Positions 56,402 through 64,000 of a stretch of DNA of 64,000 nt are shown here, piece after piece. This DNA comes from Streptomyces dangxiongensis (lineage in GTDB: Bacteria; Actinomycetota; Actinomycetes; Streptomycetales; Streptomycetaceae), in the NCBI RefSeq assembly GCF_003675325.1, contig NZ_CP033073.1:3472001-3536000 (forward strand). Reading direction: 5' to 3'. Made by a program: the position numbers and the translations under genes. The first letter of the stretch is position 1. Each line of letters begins with the position of its first letter. The notes beneath the pieces are model-generated. The model ran no database searches, was not told the origin of the DNA, and saw only the letters and a program-made list of their open reading frames with translations.

Positions 56402-56728
56402 ACTGCGTGCCTCCATGGCGTGCTCCACGGCCGCGGCCATCTTCTGCAACTTCTCGATCCGGGCGGTCAGCAGTTCGTGCTGGCGGCGCAGGTGCGCGCG
56501 CGGGTCCGGGTCCGGGTCGTCGAGCAGGGCCGCGACCTCGTCGAGCGGGAAGCCCAGCTCCCGGTAGAACAGGATCTGCTGGAGCCGGTCGAGGTCGGTG
56601 TCGTCGTAGCGCCGGTGGCCGGCGTACGTCCGGTCACCGGGTACGAGCAGACCGATCTCGTCGTAGTGGTGCAGAGTGCGCACCGTGACCCCGGCGAACC
56701 CCGCGACCTGTCCCACGGAGTAGCTCAC
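55967..56728 (-). CDS. tipA: Thiopeptide-sensing MerR-family regulator TipAL
   Basis: TipAL activates transcription after covalent binding of thiopeptide antibiotics such as thiostrepton. The GTG at 56728 with AAGGAG upstream gives 253 aa, the same as S. lividans TipAL. The N-terminal MerR helix-turn-helix (YSVGQVAGFAGVTVRTLHHY) is followed by a coiled coil. The C-terminal TipAS domain (MGINLTPEEKFEVFGNNDPE) contains cysteines in WFYECGYEMHECLGDMYV, the known attachment region. The promoter at 56758-56788 has the MerR-type long spacer. An internal start at Met110 would produce TipAS. Confidence 0.96.
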   Translation of the reverse strand: MSYSVGQVAGFAGVTVRTLHHYDEIGLLVPGDRTYAGHRRYDDTDLDRLQQILFYRELGFPLDEVAALLDDPDPDPRAHLRRQHELLTARIEKLQKMAAAVEHAMEARSMGINLTPEEKFEVFGNNDPEQYAEEVEARWGDTEAYAESQRRAASYTKEDWKRLQAESDEWSRRYVALLADAEPPAGERAMDLAEEHRRHISTWFYECGYEMHECLGDMYVRDERFRAFYDAMRPGLAEHLRDAIRGNTARHRA

Positions 56729-56757
56729 TTTCCGCTCCTTGTCGTCGGTACGTCTCC

Positions 56758-56788
56758 ACGCTGAGGCCTCACGCCGCGTGAGGTGCAA
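56758..56788 (-). promoter_or_regulatory. tipA promoter with 19-bp spacer and palindrome
   Basis: On the minus strand, -35 TTGCAC (56788-56783) and -10 CAGCGT (56763-56758) are 19 bp apart. This is the over-long spacing corrected by MerR-family activators. The spacer contains the palindrome CCTCACG-CGG-CGTGAGG (56767-56783). It closely resembles the S. lividans tipA promoter as I remember it. Confidence 0.85.
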
Positions 56789-56840
56789 GCCGGACGACGT
56801 TCGGGATGTTGGGTGCGATTCGTCCGCTTATGGTGAGCGC

Positions 56841-58127
56841 GTGGCCCAGGAGACGACGCAGCAGGCGCCCGCGAGCGCCCCCACGGCCCCGGCACGGGCC
56901 CTGCTGCCGTTCATCCTGCCCGCCGTCGCCGTGGGCGTGGCCGCGAGTCTGGTCTTCGTCGGGGTGAGCACGGCGGCGGAGAAGCTCCAGCACGTGCTGT
57001 GGGGTCCCCTGCCGGACGCGCTCGGCGTGGGCCGCTACTCGGTGCTGTGGATGTTCGTCATGCTCGTGGCGACCGGTGTCGCCGTCGGACTGGTGGTCTG
57101 GAAGGTACCTGGGCACGCCGGACCCGACCCGGCCACGCTCGGTCTCGACGCCCCGGTCCTGCGGCCGGGGGTGCTGCCCGGGCTGGTGCTGGTGACCGCG
57201 CTGATGCTGGCCGGTGGCCCCAGCCTCGGTCCGGAGAACCCGATCATCGCCGTGAACGTGGGCCTCGCGGCCTGGCTCGGCGGGCGCGTGCTGCCCCGGG
57301 CGCCGGACGCCCTGTGGCCGGTGCTGGCGGAGTCGGCGACGATCGGCGCGCTGTTCGGCACGCCCGTGGCGGCGGCGCTGGTGATCTCGGAGGCGCTGGC
57401 GGGCAGGCCGATGCGGGGACGGCTGTGGGACAACCTGTTCGCGCCGCTGACGGCCGGCGCGTGCGGGGCCATGACGACCACCCTGGTGGCCCATCCGACC
57501 TTTGATCTCGGGCTGCCGCCCATCGGCCACCCGCACGCCGGGGACCTGCTGGCGGCTCTCGTCGTCGCCCCCGTGTCCGCGGTGCTCGGCATGTGTGCCG
57601 TGTACGCCTTCCCGTACGTCCACGCGGGTTTCCGGCGGCTGCGGCACCCGATGCTGATGCTCCCGGCCGGCGGGGCCGTGCTCGGGGCGCTGGCGGCCGT
57701 GGGCGGCCGTCTGACGCTCTTCAAGGGGCTGTCGGAGGTCGGGCAGCTCGCCCGTGACCCCGAGGGCTGGTCGGCCGGGCAGTTCGCGACGATGACCGTG
57801 GTCAAGCTGGCAGCGCTGCTGGTCGCCGCGTCCTGCGGCTTCCGGGGCGGCCGTATCTTCCCCGCGGTGTTCGTGGGCACCGCCCTCGGCCTGTGCGCCC
57901 ATGCGCTCGTTCCGGCCGTGCATCCCTCGCTGGGCGTGGCGACCGGTGTCCTGGGCATGCTGCTGGCCGTCACCCGGCAGGGCTGGGTGAGCCTGTTCAC
58001 CGCCGCCGTCCTGGTCGCCTCGCCCACGATCATCGCCCTGCTGACCATCGCCTCGCTGCCGGCCTGGCTGCTGGTGACGGGCCGCCCGCAGATGCAGCTA
58101 CGCGAGGACGGCGCCCCGGTCCGCTGA
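56841..58127 (+). CDS. ClC-family chloride channel/antiporter
   Basis: The 428-residue protein has the multi-helix ClC fold. The filter and gate motif is GPSLGPENP at 126-134, matching the G-x-E-G-P gate with E132 in the place of the gating glutamate. The third motif is GGRIFPAVF. The first motif (GSGIPE) is not well kept. The GTG at 56841 has no ribosome binding site; TATGGT seven bases upstream suggests a leaderless mRNA. It is followed after 35 nt by glutamate decarboxylase. In E. coli a ClC antiporter is the electrical shunt of acid resistance, which would explain the pairing. The channel and tipA are divergently arranged. Confidence 0.88.
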   Translation: MAQETTQQAPASAPTAPARALLPFILPAVAVGVAASLVFVGVSTAAEKLQHVLWGPLPDALGVGRYSVLWMFVMLVATGVAVGLVVWKVPGHAGPDPATLGLDAPVLRPGVLPGLVLVTALMLAGGPSLGPENPIIAVNVGLAAWLGGRVLPRAPDALWPVLAESATIGALFGTPVAAALVISEALAGRPMRGRLWDNLFAPLTAGACGAMTTTLVAHPTFDLGLPPIGHPHAGDLLAALVVAPVSAVLGMCAVYAFPYVHAGFRRLRHPMLMLPAGGAVLGALAAVGGRLTLFKGLSEVGQLARDPEGWSAGQFATMTVVKLAALLVAASCGFRGGRIFPAVFVGTALGLCAHALVPAVHPSLGVATGVLGMLLAVTRQGWVSLFTAAVLVASPTIIALLTIASLPAWLLVTGRPQMQLREDGAPVR

Positions 58128-58162
58128 CTCCCATCCTTCTCCCATCCTCCGGAGGCACACCC

Positions 58163-59569
58163 ATGGCCCTGCACAAAGGTCCCGAGCGGCACGAGGAACG
58201 GCCGATGTCGGTCAACCCGTTCTTCGGGGAGGCGAACCCGGTCGGCGGCATGACCGAGGCCCCGCCCACGCACCGGCTCCCGGACGCCCCGCTGTCGCCG
58301 ACGACGGCGTACCAGCTCGTGCACGACGAGCTGATGCTGGACGGCAACTCCCGGCTGAACCTGGCGACCTTCGTCACCACCTGGATGGAGCCGCAGGCCG
58401 GGGTGCTGATGGCGGAGTGCCGGGACAAGAACATGATCGACAAGGACGAGTATCCGCGCACGGCCGAGCTGGAGCGGCGCTGCGTGGCGATGCTCGCCGA
58501 CCTGTGGCACGCGCCGGACCCGGCGGCCGTCGTGGGCTGTTCGACGACCGGTTCGAGCGAGGCGTGCATGCTCGCCGGGATGGCACTGAAGCGGCGCTGG
58601 CTGAAGCGGAACGCCGACCGGTATCCGGGCGCGCGGCCCAATCTGGTGATGGGCGTCAACGTCCAGGTGTGCTGGGACAAGTTCTGCGCCTTCTGGGAGG
58701 TGGAGGCCCGGCAGGTGCCCATGGAGGGCGACCGGTTCCACCTGGACCCGCAGGCCGCCGCGGAGCTGTGCGACGAGAACACCATCGGCGTGGTCGGCGT
58801 CCTCGGCTCGACCTTCGACGGTTCCTACGAGCCGATCGCGGAGCTGTGCGCGGCCCTGGACGCCCTCCAGGAGCGCACCGGGCTTGACGTGCCGGTGCAT
58901 GTGGACGGGGCCTCCGGTGCCATGGTGGCGCCCTTCCTGGACGAGGACCTGGTGTGGGACTTCCGCCTCCCGCGCGTGGCCTCGATCAACACCTCGGGTC
59001 ACAAGTACGGGCTGGTGTACCCCGGCGTCGGCTGGGCGCTGTGGCGGGACAAGGAGGCGCTGCCCGAGGAGCTGGTCTTCCGGGTGAACTACCTGGGCGG
59101 CGAGATGCCCACCTTCGCGCTGAACTTCTCCCGGCCCGGCGCCCAGGTGGCCGCGCAGTACTACACGTTCCTGCGGCTGGGCCGCGAGGGCTACCGCGCG
59201 GTGCAGCAGTCGACGCGGGACGTGGCGGGCTCGCTGGCCGGGCGGATCGAGGCACTGGGCGACTTCCGGCTGCTCACGCGCGGGGACGAGCTGCCGGTGT
59301 TCGCTTTCACCACGGCCGACGGCGTCACGGGGTACGACGTCTTCGACGTCTCCCGGCGGCTGCGCGAGGGCGGCTGGCTGGTGCCCGCGTACACCTTCCC
59401 GGCCAACCGGGAGGACCTGTCCGTGCTGCGGATCGTGTGCCGCAACGGCTTCTCCCACGACCTGGCCGACCTGTTCATGGCCGACCTGACCCGCCTGCTG
59501 CCGGAACTGCGCCGGCAGCAGGGCCCCTTCACCCGGGACAAGGGGGCGGCCACCGGGTTCCACCACTAG
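58163..59569 (+). CDS. gadB: Glutamate decarboxylase
   Basis: This PLP enzyme consumes a proton in converting glutamate to GABA. The ATG at 58163 has GGAGG at 58151-58155. The 468-residue protein matches group II decarboxylases of the GadB type: RLNLATFVTTWMEPQAGVLM, VVGCSTTGSSEACMLAG, VPVHVDGASGAMVAPF (the PLP-binding aspartate), and SINTSGHKYGLVYPGVGW with K281 as the PLP lysine. The C-terminal tail ends HH, but it is shorter than the pH-sensing E. coli tail. No GadC antiporter gene is in the window. It follows the ClC gene in one probable transcript and is convergent with the PadR gene. Confidence 0.96.
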   Translation: MALHKGPERHEERPMSVNPFFGEANPVGGMTEAPPTHRLPDAPLSPTTAYQLVHDELMLDGNSRLNLATFVTTWMEPQAGVLMAECRDKNMIDKDEYPRTAELERRCVAMLADLWHAPDPAAVVGCSTTGSSEACMLAGMALKRRWLKRNADRYPGARPNLVMGVNVQVCWDKFCAFWEVEARQVPMEGDRFHLDPQAAAELCDENTIGVVGVLGSTFDGSYEPIAELCAALDALQERTGLDVPVHVDGASGAMVAPFLDEDLVWDFRLPRVASINTSGHKYGLVYPGVGWALWRDKEALPEELVFRVNYLGGEMPTFALNFSRPGAQVAAQYYTFLRLGREGYRAVQQSTRDVAGSLAGRIEALGDFRLLTRGDELPVFAFTTADGVTGYDVFDVSRRLREGGWLVPAYTFPANREDLSVLRIVCRNGFSHDLADLFMADLTRLLPELRRQQGPFTRDKGAATGFHH

Positions 59570-60152
59570 ATCGCCCGGTCCTTCCTAGCGGCCCGATCGG
59601 GTGAACTTCCGCACGGCCAGCGGGAGGAACAGCGCGAGCAGCGCGAGCGGCCAGGCGACGGCGGCCCAGACGTGTCCCGGGTCGCCGCCCTGGCCGCCCA
59701 GCAGGTGCCGTACCGCCGTCGCCGTCCGGGACAGCGGGTTCCACCGTGACCGACGTCCGCCACGCCCCGATCCGGCGGATCCGCTCCCTGAGCAGCTCCA
59801 GCGCCTCGGACCGGGGCAGCTCGACCAGGAAGCCGATGGCCGCCGACTGCATGTCCGTCTTCTGGTCGTAGGAGACCAGGGACTCGCGCAGCAGCCGGAA
59901 GAACTCGTCCTCGCCCCGGTCCGTGATCTCGTACTCCGTACGCGGCGGACCCCCCGCCGTGGACGGCGCGACCTCGTGCGCGTGCAGCAGTGACTGCTTG
60001 GCCATCTGCTTCAGGGCGTGGTAGATCGAGCCCGGCTTGGCGTTGGACCACTCGTGCGCGCCCCAGTACTCCAGGTCGTTGCGGACCTGGTAACCGTGGG
60101 CCCGCCCGTGCTGGCGGACCGCGCCCAGCACGAGAAGACGGATCGCTGACAT
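59529..60152 (-). CDS. PadR-family regulator fused out of frame to a transporter remnant
   Basis: The first ~135 residues are a complete PadR winged helix ([59 protein letters not shown]) with the start of the C-terminal helical domain ([16 protein letters not shown]). After about position 59745 the frame runs into Gly/Arg-rich nonsense and reads past gadB's 3' end to 59529. In another frame the same DNA encodes the end of an ABC-2 permease. PadR genes of this type usually precede an ATPase and a permease, so a deletion probably removed those genes. The DNA-binding part looks intact; function of the odd tail is doubtful. Confidence 0.8.
   Translation of the reverse strand: MSAIRLLVLGAVRQHGRAHGYQVRNDLEYWGAHEWSNAKPGSIYHALKQMAKQSLLHAHEVAPSTAGGPPRTEYEITDRGEDEFFRLLRESLVSYDQKTDMQSAAIGFLVELPRSEALELLRERIRRIGAWRTSVTVEPAVPDGDGGTAPAGRPGRRPGTRLGRRRLAARAARAVPPAGRAEVHPIGPLGRTGRSSGGTRWPPPCPG
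59585..59743 (-). pseudogene. C-terminal remnant of an ABC-2 type permease
   Basis: A frame different from the PadR reading gives 52 residues beginning [17 protein letters not shown] and ending in a hydrophobic helix ([19 protein letters not shown]) and TRSGR-stop (TAG at 59587-59585). The W-N-P-L-S motif followed by a final helix and a basic end is characteristic of the last part of ABC-2 drug exporter permeases. The rest of the gene is absent. Confidence 0.75.
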
Positions 60153-60204
60153 GCGGTCCAGGTTATGGCCGTACGGCCGCCCGCCCCTCCCCGGGCCGCG
60201 ACCG

Positions 60205-60741
60205 TCAGGCCCGCTCCAGGGCCACCAGCTCGAACGCGGTCATCCCGTCCAGCGACTCGCGGATGATGTCGGCGTGACCGGCGTGCCGGGCCGTCTCCCG
60301 GATCAGGTGCAGGCACAGCCAGCGCAGCGAGACGCGGCCCTGGGGCGGGAACCAGGGATCGGGCGGCAGCGGGAAGGTGTCGTCCAGGCTCGGCGCCGAG
60401 CGGATGAACGCCTCCGTCCCGGCGGCGACCCGCTCCCAGTACGCCAGCTCCGAGGCGACCGTCTCGTCCCCGGTCAGCCGGAACGTCTCGGGCCAGTCCG
60501 ACGCGTCGCGCCGCACCGCCGGTGGTTCCTGCCGGGCCCGGGCGATCCAGCCCTGCTCGACCTCGGCGACGTGCTTCAGCAGGCCGCCGAGGGACAGCTC
60601 GCTGGCACTGGGGCGGGAGCGTGCCTGCTCCTCGGTCAGCCCCAGCAGAGCCCGGCGGATGCCGCCGCGCTGCTCCTCGAGGAACGCGAGCAGTGCCCCG
60701 CGCTCGTCGCCCTTCGCCTCCGCCGCCACGTGCGTGACCAT
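60205..60741 (-). CDS. DinB-family (DUF664) protein
   Basis: The 178-residue protein has the four-helix DinB/YfiT-like bundle. It includes ALLAFLEEQRGGIRRALLGL, the first metal-site helix SLGGLLKHVAEVEQGWIARA, and the C-terminal RWLCLHLIRETARHAGHADI with the conserved histidines. It is related to mycothiol- and bacillithiol-dependent transferases, so it may attach a low-molecular-weight thiol to small molecules, possibly in detoxification. That is inference. The ATG is at 60741. It stands alone between the PadR and aldehyde dehydrogenase genes. Confidence 0.9.
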   Translation of the reverse strand: MVTHVAAEAKGDERGALLAFLEEQRGGIRRALLGLTEEQARSRPSASELSLGGLLKHVAEVEQGWIARARQEPPAVRRDASDWPETFRLTGDETVASELAYWERVAAGTEAFIRSAPSLDDTFPLPPDPWFPPQGRVSLRWLCLHLIRETARHAGHADIIRESLDGMTAFELVALERA

Positions 60742-60842
60742 GACCGGCCGCCTCTCGTCGGGTTCTTCCGTCTGACACCGACGACGCTACGAGCCAATGC
60801 GGTCAGCCGCTGTCCGCAATGGCCCGTCCCCACGTGAGTGCC

Positions 60843-62303
60843 CTAGAACGGGAAGCCGCTGCGCCCGTGCTGCACCGAGATCCACTTGACGGTGGTGAAC
60901 GCCTCCAGCGTCGTCTCGCCGTTGAGGCGGCCGATGCCGGAGTGCTTCTCACCACCGAAGGGCACGAGCGGTTCGTCGTGGACGGTCCCGTCGTTCACGT
61001 GGAACATGCCGGTGTCGATCCGCTTGGCGAAGGCCACACCCCGTTCGATGTCACCGGTGTGCACGGCGCCGCTGAGGCCGTACGGGGTGTCGTTGACGAT
61101 CCGCACCGCCTCCTCCTCGCCGTCGAAGGGGATGAGGAAGACGACCGGGCCGAAGACCTCCTGCCGCAGCAGCGCGGAGTCGGCGGGGACGCCGGTGAGG
61201 ACGCTGGGTTCGACGAGGTTGCCGGTCGTGGTGCCGTGCACCAGGGCGGTGGCGCCCTCGGCGAGCGCCTGCTCGACGGTGCCCGAGATCGCGCCCGCCT
61301 GCGCGGAGTTGATCACCGGGCCGATGACGGTCCGCGGGTCGCGGGGGTCACCGACCTTCAGGGTCCTGACCTTGGCGACGAACTTCTCGGTGAACTCGTC
61401 GGCGACGGCATGGTCCACCAGGACCCGGTTGGCGGCCATGCAGACCTGGCCCTGGTGCACGAAGCGGCTGAAGACCGCCGCGTCCACCGCGTAGTCGACG
61501 TCGGCGTCGTCCAGCACCACCAGCGCGCTGTTGCCGCCCAGTTCGAGGACGGAGCGCTTGAAGTTCGCGGCACAGACGGTGGCGACGTGCCGGCCGACCT
61601 TGTCCGAGCCGGTGAAGGAGATCACCTTCGGGACCGGGTGCTCGATGAACGCGTCCCCGATCTCGGCGATGTCGGTGACGACCACGTTGAGCAGACCGCC
61701 GGGCAGCCCGGCCTCCTCGAAGATCTTCGCGATCAGCGTGCCGCCGGCGATGGGGGTGTTCTGGTGCGGCTTGAGCACCACGCCGTTGCCGAGCGCGAGG
61801 GCCGGGGCGACCGACTTCAGCGACAGCAGGAAGGGGAAGTTGAACGGGCTGATCACGCCGACGACCCCGACCGGCACGCGGTAGACGCGGTTCTCCTTGC
61901 CGTCGGTCGGCGAGGGCAGGATCCTGCCCTCCGGGCGCAGCGCGAGGTGGACCGACTCGCGCAGGAACTCCTTGGCGAGGTGCAGCTCGAAACCGGCCTT
62001 CACGCGGGTGCCGCCCAGTTCCGCGATGATCAGGTCGGCTATCTCCTGCTCGCGGTCCTCGATCAGCCTCAGCGCCCGCTCGAACACCGAGCGCCGGGTG
62101 TAGGGGTTGGTCGCGGCCCACTCCTGCTGGGCGCGGGCGGCGGCCCGGTAGGCCTCGTCCACCTCGTCCACCGTGGCCACGGTGATCGAGGCCAGCTTCT
62201 CGTCGTCGTAGGGGTTGAAGTCGATGACGTCCCAGGAGCCGGTACCCGGGCGCCACTCGCCGCCGATGTACTGCTGGGCCAGGTCGGTGAAGCAGGACGA
62301 CAT
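60843..62303 (-). CDS. NAD(P)-dependent aldehyde dehydrogenase
   Basis: This enzyme oxidises aldehydes to acids. The ATG at 62303 follows GAGGGA. The 486-residue protein shows VGVISPFNFPFLLSLKSVAP, the cofactor strand VVLKPHQNTPIAGG, FTGSDKVGRHVA, the general base in SVLELGGNSALVV, and the nucleophile C288 in GQVCMAANR. The C-terminal block is GPVVFLIPFDGEEEAVRIVN followed by PFGGEKHSGIGR. It most resembles benzaldehyde- or vanillin-type dehydrogenases, but the substrate is not certain. No pathway genes are next to it. Confidence 0.94.
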   Translation of the reverse strand: MSSCFTDLAQQYIGGEWRPGTGSWDVIDFNPYDDEKLASITVATVDEVDEAYRAAARAQQEWAATNPYTRRSVFERALRLIEDREQEIADLIIAELGGTRVKAGFELHLAKEFLRESVHLALRPEGRILPSPTDGKENRVYRVPVGVVGVISPFNFPFLLSLKSVAPALALGNGVVLKPHQNTPIAGGTLIAKIFEEAGLPGGLLNVVVTDIAEIGDAFIEHPVPKVISFTGSDKVGRHVATVCAANFKRSVLELGGNSALVVLDDADVDYAVDAAVFSRFVHQGQVCMAANRVLVDHAVADEFTEKFVAKVRTLKVGDPRDPRTVIGPVINSAQAGAISGTVEQALAEGATALVHGTTTGNLVEPSVLTGVPADSALLRQEVFGPVVFLIPFDGEEEAVRIVNDTPYGLSGAVHTGDIERGVAFAKRIDTGMFHVNDGTVHDEPLVPFGGEKHSGIGRLNGETTLEAFTTVKWISVQHGRSGFPF

Positions 62304-62391
62304 GTGATCCCTCAATCGCTAGCGGGCACCAGATCTACGCCACGTCTGATCGGACGTCATCGTACTGGCGACACAAGGGAGTTGGGGCGCG

Positions 62392-63252
62392 TCAGGAGAG
62401 CTGCAGGAGGCCGCGGAGCAGGTCCCGGCTCTCGTCCGGGCCGGGGCTGTCCTGCTGCAGTTCCTTCAGGGCCTGCTCGTACTGGGCGACGTCCTCACGC
62501 TTGTCCAGATAGAGAGCGCTGGTCAACTGCTCCAGGTACACCACGTCGGACAGGTCCGCGTCGGGGAAGCTGAGGATGGTGAAGGCCCCGCTCTCGCCCG
62601 AGTGGCCGCCGAAGCCGAACGGCATGACCTGGAGCCGCACGTTGGGGCGGGCGGAGATGTCGATCAGGTGCTGGAGCTGGCCGCGCATCACCTCGCGGTC
62701 GCCGTAGGGGCGGCGCAGGGCGGCCTCGTCCAGGACGATGTGGAACTCGGGGGCGGCGTCGGAGAGCAGGTACTTCTGCCGCTCCAGGCGCAGGGCGACC
62801 CGCCGCTCCACATCGGCGGCGCTCGCGCCCTTCATGCCGCGCCGGACCACGGCGCGGGCGTACTCCTCGGTCTGGAGCAGGCCGTGCACGAACTGCACCT
62901 CGTAGACGCGGATCAGCGAGGCGGCGCCCTCCAGGCCCACGTAGGTGGGGAACCAGGTCGGCAGGACGTCGGTGTAACTGTGCCACCAGCCCGCCACGTT
63001 GGCCTCCCGGGCGAGGGAGAGCAGCGACTCGCGCTCCGACTCGTCCGTGATGCCGTAGAGCGTCAGCAGGTCCTCCACGTCCCTGGTCTTGAAGCTCACC
63101 CGGCCCAGCTCCATCCGGCTGATCTTCGACTCGGAGGCACGGATCGAGTAACCCGCCGCCTCACGCGTGATTCCCCGTGCTTCACGCAGTCGCCTGAGTT
63201 GCGAGCCGAGCAGCATCCGCCGCACCACCGATCCGGGCTCTCCCGCGCTCAC
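62392..63252 (-). CDS. XRE-family regulator with DUF5753 (WhiJ/BldB-locus type)
   Basis: The GTG at 63252 with GGGGAGG upstream gives 286 aa; in-frame codons further upstream read through intergenic sequence. An N-terminal helix-turn-helix (LGSQLRRLREARGITREAAG, SIRASESKISRMELGR) is followed by a DUF5753 domain (YVGLEGAASLIRVYEVQFVH, LLQTEEYARAVVRRGM, VVYLEQLTSALYLDKREDVA). Such proteins often pair with a small DUF397 protein and an HATPase anti-sigma-like protein and influence development. Here the HATPase gene is divergent 319 nt away, but no DUF397 gene lies between them. Confidence 0.93.
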   Translation of the reverse strand: MSAGEPGSVVRRMLLGSQLRRLREARGITREAAGYSIRASESKISRMELGRVSFKTRDVEDLLTLYGITDESERESLLSLAREANVAGWWHSYTDVLPTWFPTYVGLEGAASLIRVYEVQFVHGLLQTEEYARAVVRRGMKGASAADVERRVALRLERQKYLLSDAAPEFHIVLDEAALRRPYGDREVMRGQLQHLIDISARPNVRLQVMPFGFGGHSGESGAFTILSFPDADLSDVVYLEQLTSALYLDKREDVAQYEQALKELQQDSPGPDESRDLLRGLLQLS

Positions 63253-63571
63253 GTTCGCCAGCCTCCCCAACCGTCTCCAGGGGCCGAAGTCTGCCACTAA
63301 AACACTTCGAGCAGTACTCGTCCGGTTACGGAAACGGAAAGACCTCGGCCGTCGTGGCGGGGTCCGGAGCAGGAGAGGTCGGGACCTCTGGCGGAAACCG
63401 TGGGGAACCGTCGAGTAGATGGCAGAAAAAATGGCCAAGAAGTGGTACGGGCAGCCTCATTTCGGTCACGTGCACGTGCATCTGCCCTTGCATCTGCTCT
63501 ACGCATCCGAAACCATGGGTGCCGCGCCACCGCTGCATCGCAACGACCGCGAACAACCGGGAGTGCCTCGC
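63253..63571. other. Divergent intergenic region between the DUF5753 regulator and the HATPase gene
   Basis: These 319 nt are AT-richer than the surroundings. They contain the perfect palindrome CACGTGCACGTG at 63467-63478 and a direct repeat GCATCTGC at about 63479 and 63491. A probable ribosome binding site GGGAG at 63559-63563 serves the HATPase gene. No gene was found. Confidence 0.5.
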
Positions 63572-64000
63572 ATGGGGACGAATGGATCGACCATGCTCAA
63601 GCCGTTACGGCAGGGCCTTCCGCCGTTGGACCCCGCAGCCGTGTCCGATGCCGCCTGCTGCTCCCTGCCCGCCCGGTACGAGGCGGTGCGCGAGGCCCGG
63701 CGCTTCACCCGCGACACCCTCGACCAGTGGGACGTCGGCGACCGCTTCGACGACATCTGCCTCGTCGTCTCCGAACTCGTCACCAACGCCCTGCGCCACG
63801 CACTGCCGGCCGACCAGCGCCGCGGTGACGGGTGCGGTCCGTCCGTGCGGCTGCACCTGCTGCGCTGGACGGAGCGACTGGTGTGCGCGGTGCGCGACCC
63901 CAGCCACGAGACGCCGGCCCCGCGCGACTCGGAGGACTTCTCCGCCGAGTCGGGCCGCGGGCTGTTCCTGGTCGACTCCTTCGCCGACAGTTGGGGCTGG
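63572..64000 (+). CDS. HATPase_c (anti-sigma/RsbW-like) protein, 3' end outside the window, with a TTA codon
   Basis: The ATG at 63572 has GGGAG eight bases upstream; 143 codons are visible. The domain resembles the serine-kinase anti-sigma ATPases common in Streptomyces: LPARYEAVREARRFTRDTLD, then the N-box CLVVSELVTNALRHAL. A beta-strand region (VRLHLLRWTERLVCAVRDPS) and the G1 box SAESGRGLFLVDSFADSW follow. Codon 12 is TTA (63605-63607), so translation should need the bldA tRNA and be delayed until development or antibiotic production. It is divergent from the DUF5753 regulator, a typical pairing. Confidence 0.88.
   Translation, partial: MGTNGSTMLKPLRQGLPPLDPAAVSDAACCSLPARYEAVREARRFTRDTLDQWDVGDRFDDICLVVSELVTNALRHALPADQRRGDGCGPSVRLHLLRWTERLVCAVRDPSHETPAPRDSEDFSAESGRGLFLVDSFADSWGW

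Overview
This is a chromosomal window from a high-GC actinomycete, almost certainly a Streptomyces. The evidence is the very high third-position GC, frequent GTG starts with GGAGG-type ribosome binding sites, four-base ATGA/GTGA gene overlaps, the rarity of TTA codons, and genus-typical genes: sigE-cseABC, tipA, lsr2, and DUF5753 and HATPase regulators. From memory, gene content and order follow the S. coelicolor core region around SCO3349-SCO3424. No phage, IS element, integrase, CRISPR array, tRNA or rRNA gene was found.

Layout. 1-6428: a sigma-factor-like/BACON membrane protein, then radA, disA (c-di-AMP synthase), a secreted protein and mutY. 6702-9990: the cell-envelope stress operon sigE-cseA-cseB-cseC. 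10092-14024: a DHA2 drug exporter and its divergent TetR repressor, an M23 endopeptidase and a secreted HAD phosphatase. 14246-20764: clpC, lsr2, a GNAT enzyme, a BlaI-type repressor and small proteins, ending in a 55-bp tandem repeat tract. 20893-26452: a tightly coupled cofactor operon (DUF2520 protein, panC, nadB, nadC, coaX) for pantothenate/CoA and NAD. 26636-31483: an interrupted aldolase/lyase gene, an ArsR-type regulator behind a perfect 29-bp palindrome, and a NarL-type two-component system. 31602-35870: an NDUFAF7-like methyltransferase next to a stand-alone NuoD paralogue, then two PH-domain membrane proteins. 36035-40631: a coiled-coil membrane protein, an esterase and an MprF-like enzyme. 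40758-48787: the folate cluster (folP, SnoaL-like gene, folB, folK, DUF3180, folE) followed by ftsH, hpt and tilS. 48990-54289: a DUF2342 metalloprotease, a PBP4-type carboxypeptidase, pyrophosphatase and a ThrE-type exporter. 54309-64000: DedA protein, tipA, ClC channel, glutamate decarboxylase, a PadR regulator at a deletion scar, DinB, aldehyde dehydrogenase, a DUF5753 regulator and a truncated HATPase gene.

Functional themes are envelope stress and wall remodelling, proteostasis (ClpC, FtsH), c-di-AMP signalling and DNA repair, and cofactor synthesis (NAD, CoA, folate). The most interesting points are the NDUFAF7-like methyltransferase/NuoD pair, which retains the arginine that the mitochondrial enzyme methylates; paired operators for the TetR/exporter locus; a ClgR-type box before clpC; the ArsR palindrome; two TTA (bldA-dependent) genes; the PadR/ABC-permease scar; and the tandem repeats.

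Caution: cseC, nadB and ftsH each carry two frame breaks, and a small ORF near tipA also looks broken. ftsH is normally indispensable and most breaks sit in short C or G runs, so uncorrected sequencing errors are the likeliest cause. The in-frame TAA in the lyase gene is not an indel and may be real.
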